Shown piece by piece: positions 27,308 through 36,329 of a DNA stretch of 64,000 bases. Every line of letters begins with the position of its first letter. Position 1 is the first letter of the stretch. A program made the position numbers and the translations under genes. The DNA lies in NCBI GenBank assembly GCA_033584155.1, contig CP138355.1:930001-994000 (forward strand), read 5' to 3'. The notes beneath the pieces were generated by a model, which did not search any database, was not told where the DNA came from, and saw nothing but the letters and a program-made list of their open reading frames with translations. Source of the DNA: Candidatus Electrothrix scaldis (GTDB taxonomy: Bacteria; Desulfobacterota; Desulfobulbia; Desulfobulbales; Desulfobulbaceae).

Positions 27308-29233
27308 TTACGGAGTAGGAAACATTGTTTTTAACACACTGTGCAGGCGATCAATAACCTCAAAGGCATCCCGAAGCATGCGTTTCTCGAGTTCCGAAAG
27401 TTCGTCCGGTGCAACGTGATTATCCGGTTCTGCATCAATTTCCAGCTGGTTCAGCTGGTGAATAATACGGAGTTGCATCTGCATCTCATAGGCATCTACC
27501 GCTTTGACCCAAAGGGATTCGTCGATGATGTTTTCCTTGGCAAGAACATGTAAGCGGGCCAGGGTATTTGTTTCCTTGATTCCATGTCTGAGGGCCAGGA
27601 GGCGGGCAAAGTTGACAAAAGGCGTCAGGCCCTGATGCTTGATGTCCAACTTGTTCTTATGCTCGCCATTTTTTTCCACAATGAAGTTTCTAAAAAAGGA
27701 GAGCGGGGCTTTTCCGGCCAAGCATTGATTGGCAAGGTGGAGCAGATACAGCTCATGACGTTCGGTAAGGTCGCTCAGGTACTGGCGGAGTTCATCGGCA
27801 AAAGATGCTTTGCCGAATCCAGAGCGGAAATCAAAGAAAATGGTGGCATGTAAAATTTCCTGGGGATCAGGCGAGGAGACCCAATCTTTAAAATAGCCTT
27901 TCCAGACCGAAAGCGGCTGACACCATTTAGGATTGACCGCCATGATCTCGCCAGGACAGAGGGGGTAACCGCATTCAACCAAGTGATCTATGGCCTTGCG
28001 GGTGAAGCGGGAAAAGTACTCTTCCGCCTCCTTGGCTTGCTGTTCGTTTTTGGGATCAGCATAGATAATGGCGTTATCCTGATCGGTTTTAAAGGTCTGT
28101 TCCCGTCGTCCTTCCGAGCCCATAAGGAGCCAGCAATACGGGACTGGAGGAGGCCCTATCTCCTCCTCAAGGAGGGTCAGGAGTCGTTCCAGAATGTGAT
28201 CATTGAGAATGGAGATCATTCGGGAGATATTCCCTGATTTGGCACCTTCTTTAATCAGATTTCGGATCATCTCCGGGATCTTTTTAGAAAGGGGATAGAG
28301 GTCGGGAATTTTTTGTTGCTTTCCAACCTCTTTAAACAGCGAATAGGGGGAGACCCCCTGGATCAGGGTGATATCATGGGAGGTGATGACACCGATGATT
28401 TTTCCTCGTCGCTCCACCGCAAGGTGATGGATTGAGCAGGACATCATCTTGAGCAGGGCATCAAAGCAGGTGGATTGAGAAAGGACAGAGGCAACAGGTG
28501 AGGACATGATGCACCGAACCTGCTCTGTATACGCAAGCCCAGGCGCTAAGACCTTCGAGCTCAAGTCCCGGTCCGTGATGATTCCGATAATTTCATCAGG
28601 ACGGCCAGGTTGATGAATGAGCAGGGAGGCCACGCGATGGGTGGCCATTTGTTGCGCTGCCTGCTGGATGGTGCTGTCGGCTGAGGCTTTGCGAAGAGGC
28701 TTTTTCACGAGATCCCCTACCTGCATGGAAAAGAGGTACAGGTTTTCATCGCCCCGGCGGGTCATCTTATGACGACGCAGTTCAGCATAGGCTGTGCCAA
28801 CAAATTTTTCAGAAAAGCTTTTGAGATAGTATTGGGAGAAACCGGGCTGGGTATTGATGAGATCAAGAAAGATCGCTTGGGGAAGAAGGAAACAGAAGGT
28901 GTCTTCAACGGTTTCCACGTCGAGGCTGGCCTTAGTTCCCCGGATGATGCCGAGTGCCCCGATATAATCTCCCTCGCCCCGGTAATCCTTCAGGGTGACC
29001 TCTCCTTCATCGTCAGTGATAAAAGATTTGACCCCTCCCTGTTGGATAAATAAGAGATGGGAAATGGTTGTTTCGCCAGCATGGAACAAACGGGTTCCTT
29101 TAGGGAAAAAGTCAACCTTAACATGCCGGGCCATGCCATGCAGTGTTTCATGGTCAAGCTCTTTAAAGGGCATAATTTTGGCGAAAAACTCAACCACGAC
29201 TTCAGGGGCTAAGGAGTGTACATCTGCTGCCAT
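27308..29233 (-). CDS. cNMP/CBS/DUF294 nucleotidyltransferase-like regulator
   Basis: 641 aa. Order: cyclic-nucleotide-binding domain (about 15-135, HAGETTISHLLFIQQGGVK), a pair of CBS domains (about 160-300, IGIITDRDLSSKVL, IIGVITSHDITLI), a DUF294 nucleotidyltransferase-like domain (about 340-480, WLLMGSEGRREQTFKTDQDNAI with G-S-x-G-R-x-E and D-x-D) and the helical DUF294_C. It likely senses nucleotides and modifies a target protein, like GlnD-related enzymes. Linked to a DnaQ-like exonuclease and a Na+/acetate-type symporter, so control of carbon uptake is a fair guess. Confidence 0.85.
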   Translation of the reverse strand: MAADVHSLAPEVVVEFFAKIMPFKELDHETLHGMARHVKVDFFPKGTRLFHAGETTISHLLFIQQGGVKSFITDDEGEVTLKDYRGEGDYIGALGIIRGTKASLDVETVEDTFCFLLPQAIFLDLINTQPGFSQYYLKSFSEKFVGTAYAELRRHKMTRRGDENLYLFSMQVGDLVKKPLRKASADSTIQQAAQQMATHRVASLLIHQPGRPDEIIGIITDRDLSSKVLAPGLAYTEQVRCIMSSPVASVLSQSTCFDALLKMMSCSIHHLAVERRGKIIGVITSHDITLIQGVSPYSLFKEVGKQQKIPDLYPLSKKIPEMIRNLIKEGAKSGNISRMISILNDHILERLLTLLEEEIGPPPVPYCWLLMGSEGRREQTFKTDQDNAIIYADPKNEQQAKEAEEYFSRFTRKAIDHLVECGYPLCPGEIMAVNPKWCQPLSVWKGYFKDWVSSPDPQEILHATIFFDFRSGFGKASFADELRQYLSDLTERHELYLLHLANQCLAGKAPLSFFRNFIVEKNGEHKNKLDIKHQGLTPFVNFARLLALRHGIKETNTLARLHVLAKENIIDESLWVKAVDAYEMQMQLRIIHQLNQLEIDAEPDNHVAPDELSELEKRMLRDAFEVIDRLHSVLKTMFPTP

Positions 29234-29272
29234 TGCTCTCTCTGCTTTGTGTACTCGTTCAGGGAAGAAGGA

Positions 29273-30244
29273 TTACTCGGAGTTTTCGTCCTGCTTTCCT
29301 TTTTTACGTTGACCAGGTTTCCTTGTGGGCTTGTTTTTTGTTTTTTTCTGTCCCGGACGCTGTACTATTGTTGCCGCTCTCCACTGTTCTTCGTTCATCA
29401 GGAGTTCCCCGTTTTCCCGAGATACGGCTAGTACCGTGCCTTGCAGAGCAAAAATTCGCACGACCCGATAAACATTCCCCTCATACTCCAGCAGGCGACC
29501 GACCTTTGGCATTTCCCGTTTGATAGCTTTGTAGGTATCGAACTCATAGGTCAGACAGCAAAGCAGCCGATTACAAACCCCGGAAATTTTCGATGGATTC
29601 AGAGGAAGATCCTGGGTCTTAGCCATTTTGATGGAGACGGAATCAAACTTCTGAAGAAAAGAGGTGCAGCAGAGTTCCCGACCACAGGCACCGATGCCTC
29701 CGGTCATTTTGGTCTCATGTCGAACACCTATCTGGCGCATTTCCACCCGAGTGCGGAATTCCTGCACCAAATCCTTGACCAGTTCCCGGAAATCTACCCG
29801 ATTTTCTGCGGTGAAGTAAAAAATTACCTTGGATCCGTTAAAAAAACGTTCAGCTCGGACCAGGTGCATGGATAGGGAATGTTTTTTTATGCATTCCCGA
29901 CAAAAGGAAGCCGCCTTTTTTTCCAGGCCAGGCAGGCACTCATACTTTTTCTTTTCATCGTCGTTTACTCGTCGTTGAATCTTGTAGGAGTACCCCCTTT
30001 TGATGTCTGGCTCTGTTGCTCCTGCGGTTTTACAGATCACTGTCATCGGCTCAGGACAATTCTCTGTGTCCACCAGCACCACGTCTCCTCTGCACAGGTC
30101 AGGTTCGCTACTCCGTGCGGTGTATTCCTGGCCCTGCTCACGAAAACGAACGCGGTAATAGAATGCTTGCTCTCCAGGGTAATCGCTCTTTGCCATATCT
30201 TTGTGAAATGGTTCAACAGGCTGTGGTTCTTGCGTTTCTGTCAT
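29273..30244 (-). CDS. ricT: RicT/YaaT-like PSP1-domain protein
   Basis: 323 aa. The core has IFYFTAENRVDFRELVKDL, the cysteine motif GRELCCTSFL and SGVCNRLLCCLTYE, all diagnostic of PSP1/RicT, which in Bacillus forms an Fe-S complex that aids RNA processing. The C-terminus is a lysine-rich tail (KKTKNKPTRKPGQRKKGK). It lies 72 bases behind holB, the usual order. Confidence 0.85.
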   Translation of the reverse strand: MTETQEPQPVEPFHKDMAKSDYPGEQAFYYRVRFREQGQEYTARSSEPDLCRGDVVLVDTENCPEPMTVICKTAGATEPDIKRGYSYKIQRRVNDDEKKKYECLPGLEKKAASFCRECIKKHSLSMHLVRAERFFNGSKVIFYFTAENRVDFRELVKDLVQEFRTRVEMRQIGVRHETKMTGGIGACGRELCCTSFLQKFDSVSIKMAKTQDLPLNPSKISGVCNRLLCCLTYEFDTYKAIKREMPKVGRLLEYEGNVYRVVRIFALQGTVLAVSRENGELLMNEEQWRAATIVQRPGQKKTKNKPTRKPGQRKKGKQDENSE

Positions 30245-30316
30245 ATATATGCACCGGGATCTTCCGGCAGATTGTACGGGTCATGAATTTCCCTGCTGTC
30301 CAGAGCTTGCAAATTT

Positions 30317-31291
30317 TTATGCAAAAAGTTCCAGCAGCAGGACCTCGCACACCAAGGCCCGATTACAGTTCCTTGCCAGTTGGCGGCGAGCAGTATCAAC
30401 AGCGTCCACCATAGCAGAAAGACGTTGTAAATTCCAGCCTTCTCTTGGCGTTGAGGCGAGAGTGGGCTCTGTCCCTTGCGCTCCGCTGATCTGAGTCATC
30501 ATGTTTTCCTTGAAAAAGAGTGCCAGGAGGTCAAAAAGCTGGTCCAGTCCATCTTTAAGTTCTGCAAGGCGTCCGGCAAGATACAGGGCCTGCTCCAGAG
30601 CTTCAGCTTGGCTTCTGTTTTTGCTGAGCAGGGCCTGAGTGCATTCTTTATGTAAGGAAAGCACTTCGTCGTTATAAAGGGTTCCGGCTTGGCCTGGGCA
30701 TCCACTGGTCAGTTTGGCCATCGCCTCAGTTTCTTCAGGAGAAAATTCGGGATGATTTCGCTGGATAATTTCTACGGCCTGCGCTACTGGCAGGGGTATG
30801 AAGGGAATAACCTGGCATCGGGAGACAATAGTCTCCAGAAGAGGCTCAGAGTCTGCTGCCACCAGGAGGAGGAGATTGTTCGGAGGTGGTTCTTCCAGGA
30901 TTTTAAGCAGGCTATTTCCTGCCTCCCGTCCCATAGTTTGTGCATCTTCAATGATGACGATCCGCATCTCTGCTTCAAAAGGAGGGAAGGTGAGGCTTTT
31001 TTTTAGCTCACGGATCTGCTGAATTTTAATTCCCGCTCCTTCGGGCCTGAGGACTTGGAAATCAGGGTGGTTGCTGGAGGCGAATTTTATGCAACCTCCG
31101 CAACGGCCACAGGGCATGCCCGCCTGCGGAGCCTGACAAAAAAGGCAGGCTGCCAGGGCGCGGGCTGTTGTTGCCTTGCCGATGCCTTCCGGGCCGACAA
31201 AGAGGTAGCCGTGGGCCAGGCGATTACCGTTCAGGGCACGGGTGAGTAAGTTGACCGCCTTGGGCTGGCCGATAATCGATGAAAAGGGCAT
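30317..31291 (-). CDS. holB: DNA polymerase III delta' subunit
   Basis: 324 aa from ATG 31291. AAA+ clamp-loader subunit: IIGQPKAVNLLTRAL, Walker-like GPEGIGKATTARAL, a zinc module (CLFCQAPQAGMPCGRCGGC), VIIEDAQTMGREAGNSLLKILEEPP and a SRC motif (VSRCQVIPF). It belongs to the clamp loader that puts the sliding clamp on DNA. An in-frame start further upstream (31333) would overlap moeA's upstream region and lacks conservation. Confidence 0.9.
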   Translation of the reverse strand: MPFSSIIGQPKAVNLLTRALNGNRLAHGYLFVGPEGIGKATTARALAACLFCQAPQAGMPCGRCGGCIKFASSNHPDFQVLRPEGAGIKIQQIRELKKSLTFPPFEAEMRIVIIEDAQTMGREAGNSLLKILEEPPPNNLLLLVAADSEPLLETIVSRCQVIPFIPLPVAQAVEIIQRNHPEFSPEETEAMAKLTSGCPGQAGTLYNDEVLSLHKECTQALLSKNRSQAEALEQALYLAGRLAELKDGLDQLFDLLALFFKENMMTQISGAQGTEPTLASTPREGWNLQRLSAMVDAVDTARRQLARNCNRALVCEVLLLELFA

Positions 31292-31500
31292 GGACGTTCT
31301 GGTGTTATTTGCGGCACGGAGTCTCTTGCTCAAAAAAATGGATAGCCGCAGTCTACCTGACCCGTGCGGATAATGTTAGTTTTTTTTCCGGTACTGCCTG
31401 CCCGATTTCTTCTGCCGAGTCTTTACATTTACGGTGTGAACGAATATCTTTTGGGAAATCAATTCTCTCATCCATCCTCTACAGCATCTTTCCCTCAATC

Positions 31501-32781
31501 ATGAAGAAACAGTCTGTTATCAGGGAGTGTTCTTTTCAGGAAGCGCATCGGGCCATTACCACTGCACTACAGCCTTTAGAGCAGGAACCGATTCTCCTTT
31601 TCCAGTCCTTGGGGCGCATTAATGGAAGAACAATTTGTGCTGAACGTCCCAAACCTTTTTATGATCAATCGACACGGGACGGTTTTGCCCTTGCTGAACA
31701 GCCTTCTGCCTTTGATGCTTCATGGGCTGAATTTCAGGTACGGGGAGAGCTGGCTGCGGGCTGTACAGAACAGCAACAGGTTGTAGCGGGCGAGGCCTAT
31801 CGGATTATGACCGGGGCTCTACCCCCCGGCGGGACCGCACGAGTTGTCCCCTTTGAGATATGTCGAGAGGAAGGGACAAAACTCTTCGTGCCTCAAGAAG
31901 CATTGCTGGAAAAAGAATTACATATCCGTTCCCAAGGGCAGGATGTCAAGCAAGGACAGGTTTTAATTTCTGCTGGGGCTCGCCTCTGTCCTGAACACCT
32001 GCTTCTTTTAGCAGAGGAGGGAGTGGAGCAGGTGGCTGTCTATCGCCGTCCCCGGGTGGCAGTTGTTTGTACAGGGAGTGAGCTGATCAAGAACGGAGAA
32101 AATCCGCTGCCTGGTCAGAAGGTTTCCAGCAACGGGATGCTCCTTGCCTCGCTTTTGCAGGCAGAACAGTGCCAGGTTGCGGGGACCGAGACCGTAGGAG
32201 ATGATGCGGATAAGATTATAGCTCGTATTCAAGAGGTGATCAATCAGGAGCAACCAGATCTGGTCATCACGACCGGAGGAATGGGGCCGGGAAAATTTGA
32301 TCTGTTGGAACAGGTAGTGTCCCGTCTTGGAGGCAAGCCAATCTATAATCGATTGCAAATCCGGCCAGGAAAATCAACCCTGTTCGCCATAATAGGGAGC
32401 ACCCCACTCTTTGCCCTCCCAGGTCCCCCACCGGCGGTCCGCCTTCTTTTTCATGAGCTTATTGTTCCGGGACTTCATCGTTTGCAAGGGCTCCCAAGCC
32501 GAGATGAGCCTGCCTCTGATTTGGTGGATGCTGTTGTAAAAGGGCCAGTGCGTTTTCGCCGTTCCGGTCATCTTGTTTTGAAAAGTGCGGTGGCATCTGT
32601 AGGTAACGGGCAAGTGCAGGTGCGGCCAACAAAACGGCTTGAACCCATGAATGCAATTATGCATCTTGCTGGCCCAAAGGAGGAAAAAGAGCACTGGGAA
32701 ATAGCAAAAGGCCAACAGGTTCAGGTTCGCCTGCTCGGCTCCTTGGCAACGGTGAACGAGATCGATGAGATCAATGAATAA
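31501..32781 (+). CDS. moeA: MoeA molybdopterin molybdenumtransferase
   Basis: 426 aa. PKPFYDQSTRDGFALA, RIMTGALPPGGTARVVPFE, VVCTGSELI and a GPHD-like region are in order. It should insert molybdate into adenylylated molybdopterin. The usual TTGGVSxGxxD loop reads TTGGMGPGKFD (about 257-267) and the usual LPGNPVS reads LPGPPPA, so this is a divergent subtype. The ATG at 31501 is taken as start since upstream codons show no conservation; no good Shine-Dalgarno. Overlaps the convergent acyltransferase end by 11 bases. Confidence 0.85.
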   Translation: MKKQSVIRECSFQEAHRAITTALQPLEQEPILLFQSLGRINGRTICAERPKPFYDQSTRDGFALAEQPSAFDASWAEFQVRGELAAGCTEQQQVVAGEAYRIMTGALPPGGTARVVPFEICREEGTKLFVPQEALLEKELHIRSQGQDVKQGQVLISAGARLCPEHLLLLAEEGVEQVAVYRRPRVAVVCTGSELIKNGENPLPGQKVSSNGMLLASLLQAEQCQVAGTETVGDDADKIIARIQEVINQEQPDLVITTGGMGPGKFDLLEQVVSRLGGKPIYNRLQIRPGKSTLFAIIGSTPLFALPGPPPAVRLLFHELIVPGLHRLQGLPSRDEPASDLVDAVVKGPVRFRRSGHLVLKSAVASVGNGQVQVRPTKRLEPMNAIMHLAGPKEEKEHWEIAKGQQVQVRLLGSLATVNEIDEINE

Positions 32782-33637
32782 AGCGCTCGAAATGATACCA
32801 CTCAAAGGGGTGCTCACGTAAGGCCTGTTCCAGCAGATTAGCATATTGCTGGGCCGCCTGACTGACGGCGGCAGCCCTGTCTTGCCTGGATTGGGCCTCA
32901 ACGGCAATGGGCTCAGAAAGACTGAAGGTGTATCCCTGATTAGTGCGGAAGGTAAAAAAGGCAAATAGAGGCGAACCGGAAACCAGGGCAAAGATAAAAG
33001 GGGCTTCTGGGATAGAGGCATCATGCCCGAGAAAGCTCACTTGTACCCTGCGCTGATCATGCCGCCACAGCCTGTCACCGGTAAGGGAAACCAGCCCGCC
33101 GGATTGGAGAAAGCGAATTCCCTCCACAGCGGAAAAAGCTGCATTCTCATCCTGATCCACCCCGATAATGGTCACGCCGGAGCGCCGCAGGTCCTCTTTC
33201 TGGATGCGCTCCACTCCTTCCTTTTCCTTGACTCCCATATAGAGCAGCAGACGGAGATCCGCCTTTTGCTGCTTGAGCAGGGTGGCAGCCATCTCCCAAT
33301 TGCCCAGATGAGACATGAGAAGGATGCCGCCTTGTTTGCCGATCACCGCTTCCAGATTTTCCCAGCCCTGGGAGGTATAGTTGATGGATTGGGTGTTATC
33401 CAGCAGCAGGCGATCAAGGTGAATGGTGGTGAAGTGCTGATATTGCTGAAAGGTACACCAGAGATGGTAATATTTACTTCGCTTTGGATAGAGGGCTGCG
33501 TAAAAACGGCGGCTTTCCGGGACGTTCCGGGAAAAGAGGAAATAGCCTGCCGCGATTATTCGGGCAATAAGGGCAAAGAACCAGGAGCCGAAGATCCGGG
33601 AGCTTCCTACCAGGAGTTTGTACCAAAAGTCGTTCAT
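32771..33637 (-). CDS. LpxL/HtrB-like lysophospholipid acyltransferase
   Basis: 288 aa. A hydrophobic N-terminal anchor (WFFALIARIIAAGYFLF) is followed by the acyltransferase signature GILLMSHLGNWEMAA (H and E of the HX4D/E site) and LTGDRLWRHDQRRVQVSFLG. It probably adds a secondary acyl chain to lipid A or another lipid at the inner membrane. Last gene of the arg/lys minus-strand run, 182 bases behind lysA. Confidence 0.8.
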   Translation of the reverse strand: MNDFWYKLLVGSSRIFGSWFFALIARIIAAGYFLFSRNVPESRRFYAALYPKRSKYYHLWCTFQQYQHFTTIHLDRLLLDNTQSINYTSQGWENLEAVIGKQGGILLMSHLGNWEMAATLLKQQKADLRLLLYMGVKEKEGVERIQKEDLRRSGVTIIGVDQDENAAFSAVEGIRFLQSGGLVSLTGDRLWRHDQRRVQVSFLGHDASIPEAPFIFALVSGSPLFAFFTFRTNQGYTFSLSEPIAVEAQSRQDRAAAVSQAAQQYANLLEQALREHPFEWYHFERFIH

Positions 33638-33740
33638 TGTTTAATTCTACTTTGGCACTCACAAAGGCTGTGGTAACAAATCGCTATTCTGTTGTTTATC
33701 GTATGCGAAATCTATTGAGGCTCGCCTCTTTCTATCCTGA

Positions 33741-33813
33741 ATTCGTATAATAAGTGGAAAACTTCCAACCTGTTGACAGTAATAGGTTCCGTTAATTTCC
33801 ACTTATTACGAAT
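33741..33813. repeat. Dispersed repeat copy A inside a 73-base inverted repeat
   Basis: Arms 33741-33760 and 33796-33813 are complementary over 18 bases with a two-base bulge (TAATAAGTGGAAA against TTTCCACTTATTA). Inside, 33749-33785 matches copy B at 21532-21568 in 30 of 37 bases. It lies seven bases behind the lysA stop. It may be a non-autonomous mobile or processing element that also acts as a hairpin terminator. Confidence 0.7.
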
Positions 33814-33819
33814 TGTATC

Positions 33820-35091
33820 TCAGGGCAACGCAGGCAAAGCCTCCCCCCGCACCAAATCCTCATAACTCTCCCTCTGTCGAATAACCCGGAACTGATCGCC
33901 ATCGACCAGCACCTCAGCCACCTTGGGCCGGGAATTATAGGTGGAGGACATGGAGAATCCATAAGCCCCGCAGCTCATCACGGCCAGGAACTCGCCAGGT
34001 TGCACCTCCGGCATAACCCGATCTTTGGCCATGAAGTCGCCGGTCTCACAGATGGGGCCGACCACATCAACTTCATGTTTTGCCGCATCCTCACCAGGCT
34101 CCTGCACCGGGAGAATTTCGTGATAGGCGCTGTACAGGGAAGGACGAGAAAGATCGTTCATGGCCGCATCCACAATCACAAATCGTTTTTCTTTTTCTCC
34201 ACCGGTGTTGACCTTGGTGTATTGCACCTCAGTGATCAGAACGCCTGCATTACCGGTGATGACGCGACCAGGCTCAAGGATCAGGGTGCAGTCCATATCC
34301 TTCAGCTCAGCCTTGATAGCTGCGGCATAATCCACCGGGTGGGGAGGCTGCTCATCATCATAGGTAATACCAACACCGCCGCCCAGATCAAGATACTGAA
34401 TGTGGATTCCTTCTCCATTCAGCCGCCCAACAAAATTCTTCACCTTGTGCAGGGCCTCGATAAAGGGATCAATCTGGGTCAACTGAGAACCGATGTGACA
34501 GCTCACGCCGACAATCTCGATATTTTCCATGTCCCTGGCGCGCAGATATTCTGCCAAGGCCTCGTCCACAGGAATACCAAATTTGTTTTTCGCCAGACCG
34601 GTGGAGATGTAGGCATGGGTTTTGGGATCAACATCCGGGTTGATGCGGAAGGCGATCCGGGCCTTGATGCTCATCTCCGATGCGACATCCTGGATGCGAT
34701 CCAGTTCCTGGGGAGATTCCACATTGAACATCAGGATATCCGCTTCCAGGGCTTCGCGGATCTCTGTTCGGGTCTTGCCCACACCGGAGTAGATGATTTT
34801 TTGGGGATCAATACCAGCCTTCATGGCCCGGAAAAGCTCACCGCCGGAGACGATGTCGGCCCCGCCGCCCATTTGGGCAAAAAGATTGAGGATGGAGAGG
34901 TTGGAGCAGGCCTTGACCGCAAAACAGGTCTGATGTTTCATCCCGTCAAAACCGGAATCAAAGGCATCAAAATGACGCTGGAGGGTAGCGGTACTGTAAA
35001 GATAAAAGGGAGTGCCAACTTCCTTGGCAATATCCTGTACAGATTTGTCCTCGCAGAGGAGGACGCCGTTTTTATAGGTAAAATGATTCAT
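33820..35091 (-). CDS. lysA: Diaminopimelate decarboxylase
   Basis: 423 aa from ATG 35091. PLP-dependent fold III enzyme: CFAVKACSN carries the PLP lysine, HIGSQLTQIDPF and LDLGGGVGITY bind phosphate, GPICETGDFMA holds the catalytic cysteine and SCGAYGFSMSSTYN the C-terminal contact. It makes L-lysine from meso-diaminopimelate. The upstream in-frame extension to 35199 is the translation of a dispersed palindrome and is not coding. Sits after argH and the LptM-like lipoprotein, the common proteobacterial order. Confidence 0.95.
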   Translation of the reverse strand: MNHFTYKNGVLLCEDKSVQDIAKEVGTPFYLYSTATLQRHFDAFDSGFDGMKHQTCFAVKACSNLSILNLFAQMGGGADIVSGGELFRAMKAGIDPQKIIYSGVGKTRTEIREALEADILMFNVESPQELDRIQDVASEMSIKARIAFRINPDVDPKTHAYISTGLAKNKFGIPVDEALAEYLRARDMENIEIVGVSCHIGSQLTQIDPFIEALHKVKNFVGRLNGEGIHIQYLDLGGGVGITYDDEQPPHPVDYAAAIKAELKDMDCTLILEPGRVITGNAGVLITEVQYTKVNTGGEKEKRFVIVDAAMNDLSRPSLYSAYHEILPVQEPGEDAAKHEVDVVGPICETGDFMAKDRVMPEVQPGEFLAVMSCGAYGFSMSSTYNSRPKVAEVLVDGDQFRVIRQRESYEDLVRGEALPALP

Positions 35092-35149
35092 GATAGATGT
35101 TTTTTGCTGATTAGATATTTGTGTTGTTGTCCCGCCAAATTCGTACCCT

Positions 35150-35177
35150 GTAGGGGCACGGCGTGCCGTGCCTCTAC
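35150..35177. repeat. Dispersed 28-base palindrome, copy 1
   Basis: GTAGGGGCACGGC pairs with its near-complement around a GT centre (13-bp stem, one mismatch). It lies in the leader of lysA. A second copy is at 44554-44581 in the leader of argG. The same kind of palindrome is widespread in bacterial intergenic DNA. Confidence 0.8.
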
Positions 35178-35258
35178 GGAAAAACCGGTTAATGATCAAT
35201 GCATCTGATCAATAACCGGTCGAAAAATTATCTGTGCTTGCGGTAAGAACCTGAGCTT

Positions 35259-36329
35259 TTACTCCGCCTCTACCTCAGCTGAGCGTTCGCTCTCATTGGT
35301 AGGATCGCTCTTGTCAAAGCTGCTGACTGAGTAATACACGTACATGTTCTCGTCTGGGGCCTCAGTATCCTCATAGATATTATACGGCACCTTGACTTCG
35401 CCGATCATGGTGGGGTCGTCCTCATTCCCCAGACGGCGGTAAATTCGATAGCCAGCCAAGTCAGGCTCTTCGCCCTGATCCCAAAAAACCTTGACCGTAC
35501 TGGCTGTGCGGACAGTGGTGACGTTTTCCGGTGTTGCCGGAGCAATCAGATCCACTATTTCAACCTCAACAGGTTTGCTGAAATCTCCGGCGACCATATC
35601 CCCATCGTAGGAGCTCAGGGCCTGGACGCGGTAGGTGTATTCATGGCCTCCGGTGACCTCGCTGTCCACAAATTCCGACTCGGTCTGGAGCTGGCCTATA
35701 TTTTGGAAGGAGCCCTTGCCTTCACGGCGGGAGACCTGGTATTTAACGGCTTCATCTGTTATCTGACTACCGTCGCGATAGCTATAAACCGGCTGCCAGT
35801 GGAGGGAGACCATGCTGTCACCGCTCTCAGCGACCAGATTTTGAGGAACAGCAGGCGGTGTCTCCCAGGTGAAACTGACCTCATTCGAATCAGCAGACGG
35901 GGTGAGCCAACCGGTCCGACTTAGTACCTTAAAGAAGTACTTATGACCGGGGCGCAGAAAACCAATGTCATAGCTGGCCTCCCTTTTACCCTCCCGTTCA
36001 GGGATGAGACCACCATCTACCTTGATCGGAGTACCAAAGGGAATGGGACAGGTATCGCAGTAGGAAGCTACCGGAACCTCTGCCCGATAGAGCATAAAGG
36101 AATCAATTTCTGTCAGATCCTCGCCACCTACGGTCCGGGTGGGATAGCTCCAATGCAGGACAGCTCCCTTATCGGTCAGCTCATAGCGCAGATCATGGAT
36201 AGGGACAGGAACCAAGGCCTGCGGTGCCACTGGATCGTTTTTGTAGCCGCAGCCGCTCAGACCGCTCAGCAACAGGCCGCTCAGTAAGCCGCATACAAGA
36301 GTACTTCGCTTCATAACACGCATCTTCAT
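35259..36329 (-). CDS. LptM-like lipoprotein extended by fibronectin type III domains
   Basis: 356 aa. Signal peptide with lipobox LSGC, then CGYKNDPVAP, which resembles the start of the short LptM lipoprotein usually coded between argH and lysA. Here the chain goes on with three fibronectin type III-like domains (for example PAVPQNLVAESGDSMVSLHW and PATPENVTTVRTASTVKVFW) and an acidic tail. Its ATG overlaps the argH stop by one base. LptM helps the LptD/LptE assembly; whether this long form does so is open. Periplasmic, lipid-anchored. Confidence 0.75.
   Translation of the reverse strand: MKMRVMKRSTLVCGLLSGLLLSGLSGCGYKNDPVAPQALVPVPIHDLRYELTDKGAVLHWSYPTRTVGGEDLTEIDSFMLYRAEVPVASYCDTCPIPFGTPIKVDGGLIPEREGKREASYDIGFLRPGHKYFFKVLSRTGWLTPSADSNEVSFTWETPPAVPQNLVAESGDSMVSLHWQPVYSYRDGSQITDEAVKYQVSRREGKGSFQNIGQLQTESEFVDSEVTGGHEYTYRVQALSSYDGDMVAGDFSKPVEVEIVDLIAPATPENVTTVRTASTVKVFWDQGEEPDLAGYRIYRRLGNEDDPTMIGEVKVPYNIYEDTEAPDENMYVYYSVSSFDKSDPTNESERSAEVEAE

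Noticed and set aside
31279-31500. 74-codon extension of moeA
   Set aside because: Overlaps the divergent holB start and shows no MoeA similarity.
35092-35199. N-terminal extension of lysA
   Set aside because: It translates the dispersed palindrome ([11 protein letters not shown]), a known artefact, and is not conserved.
34000-35208. 402-codon plus-strand frame opposite lysA
   Set aside because: A mirror frame of the highly conserved lysA; composition is typical of an antisense shadow.
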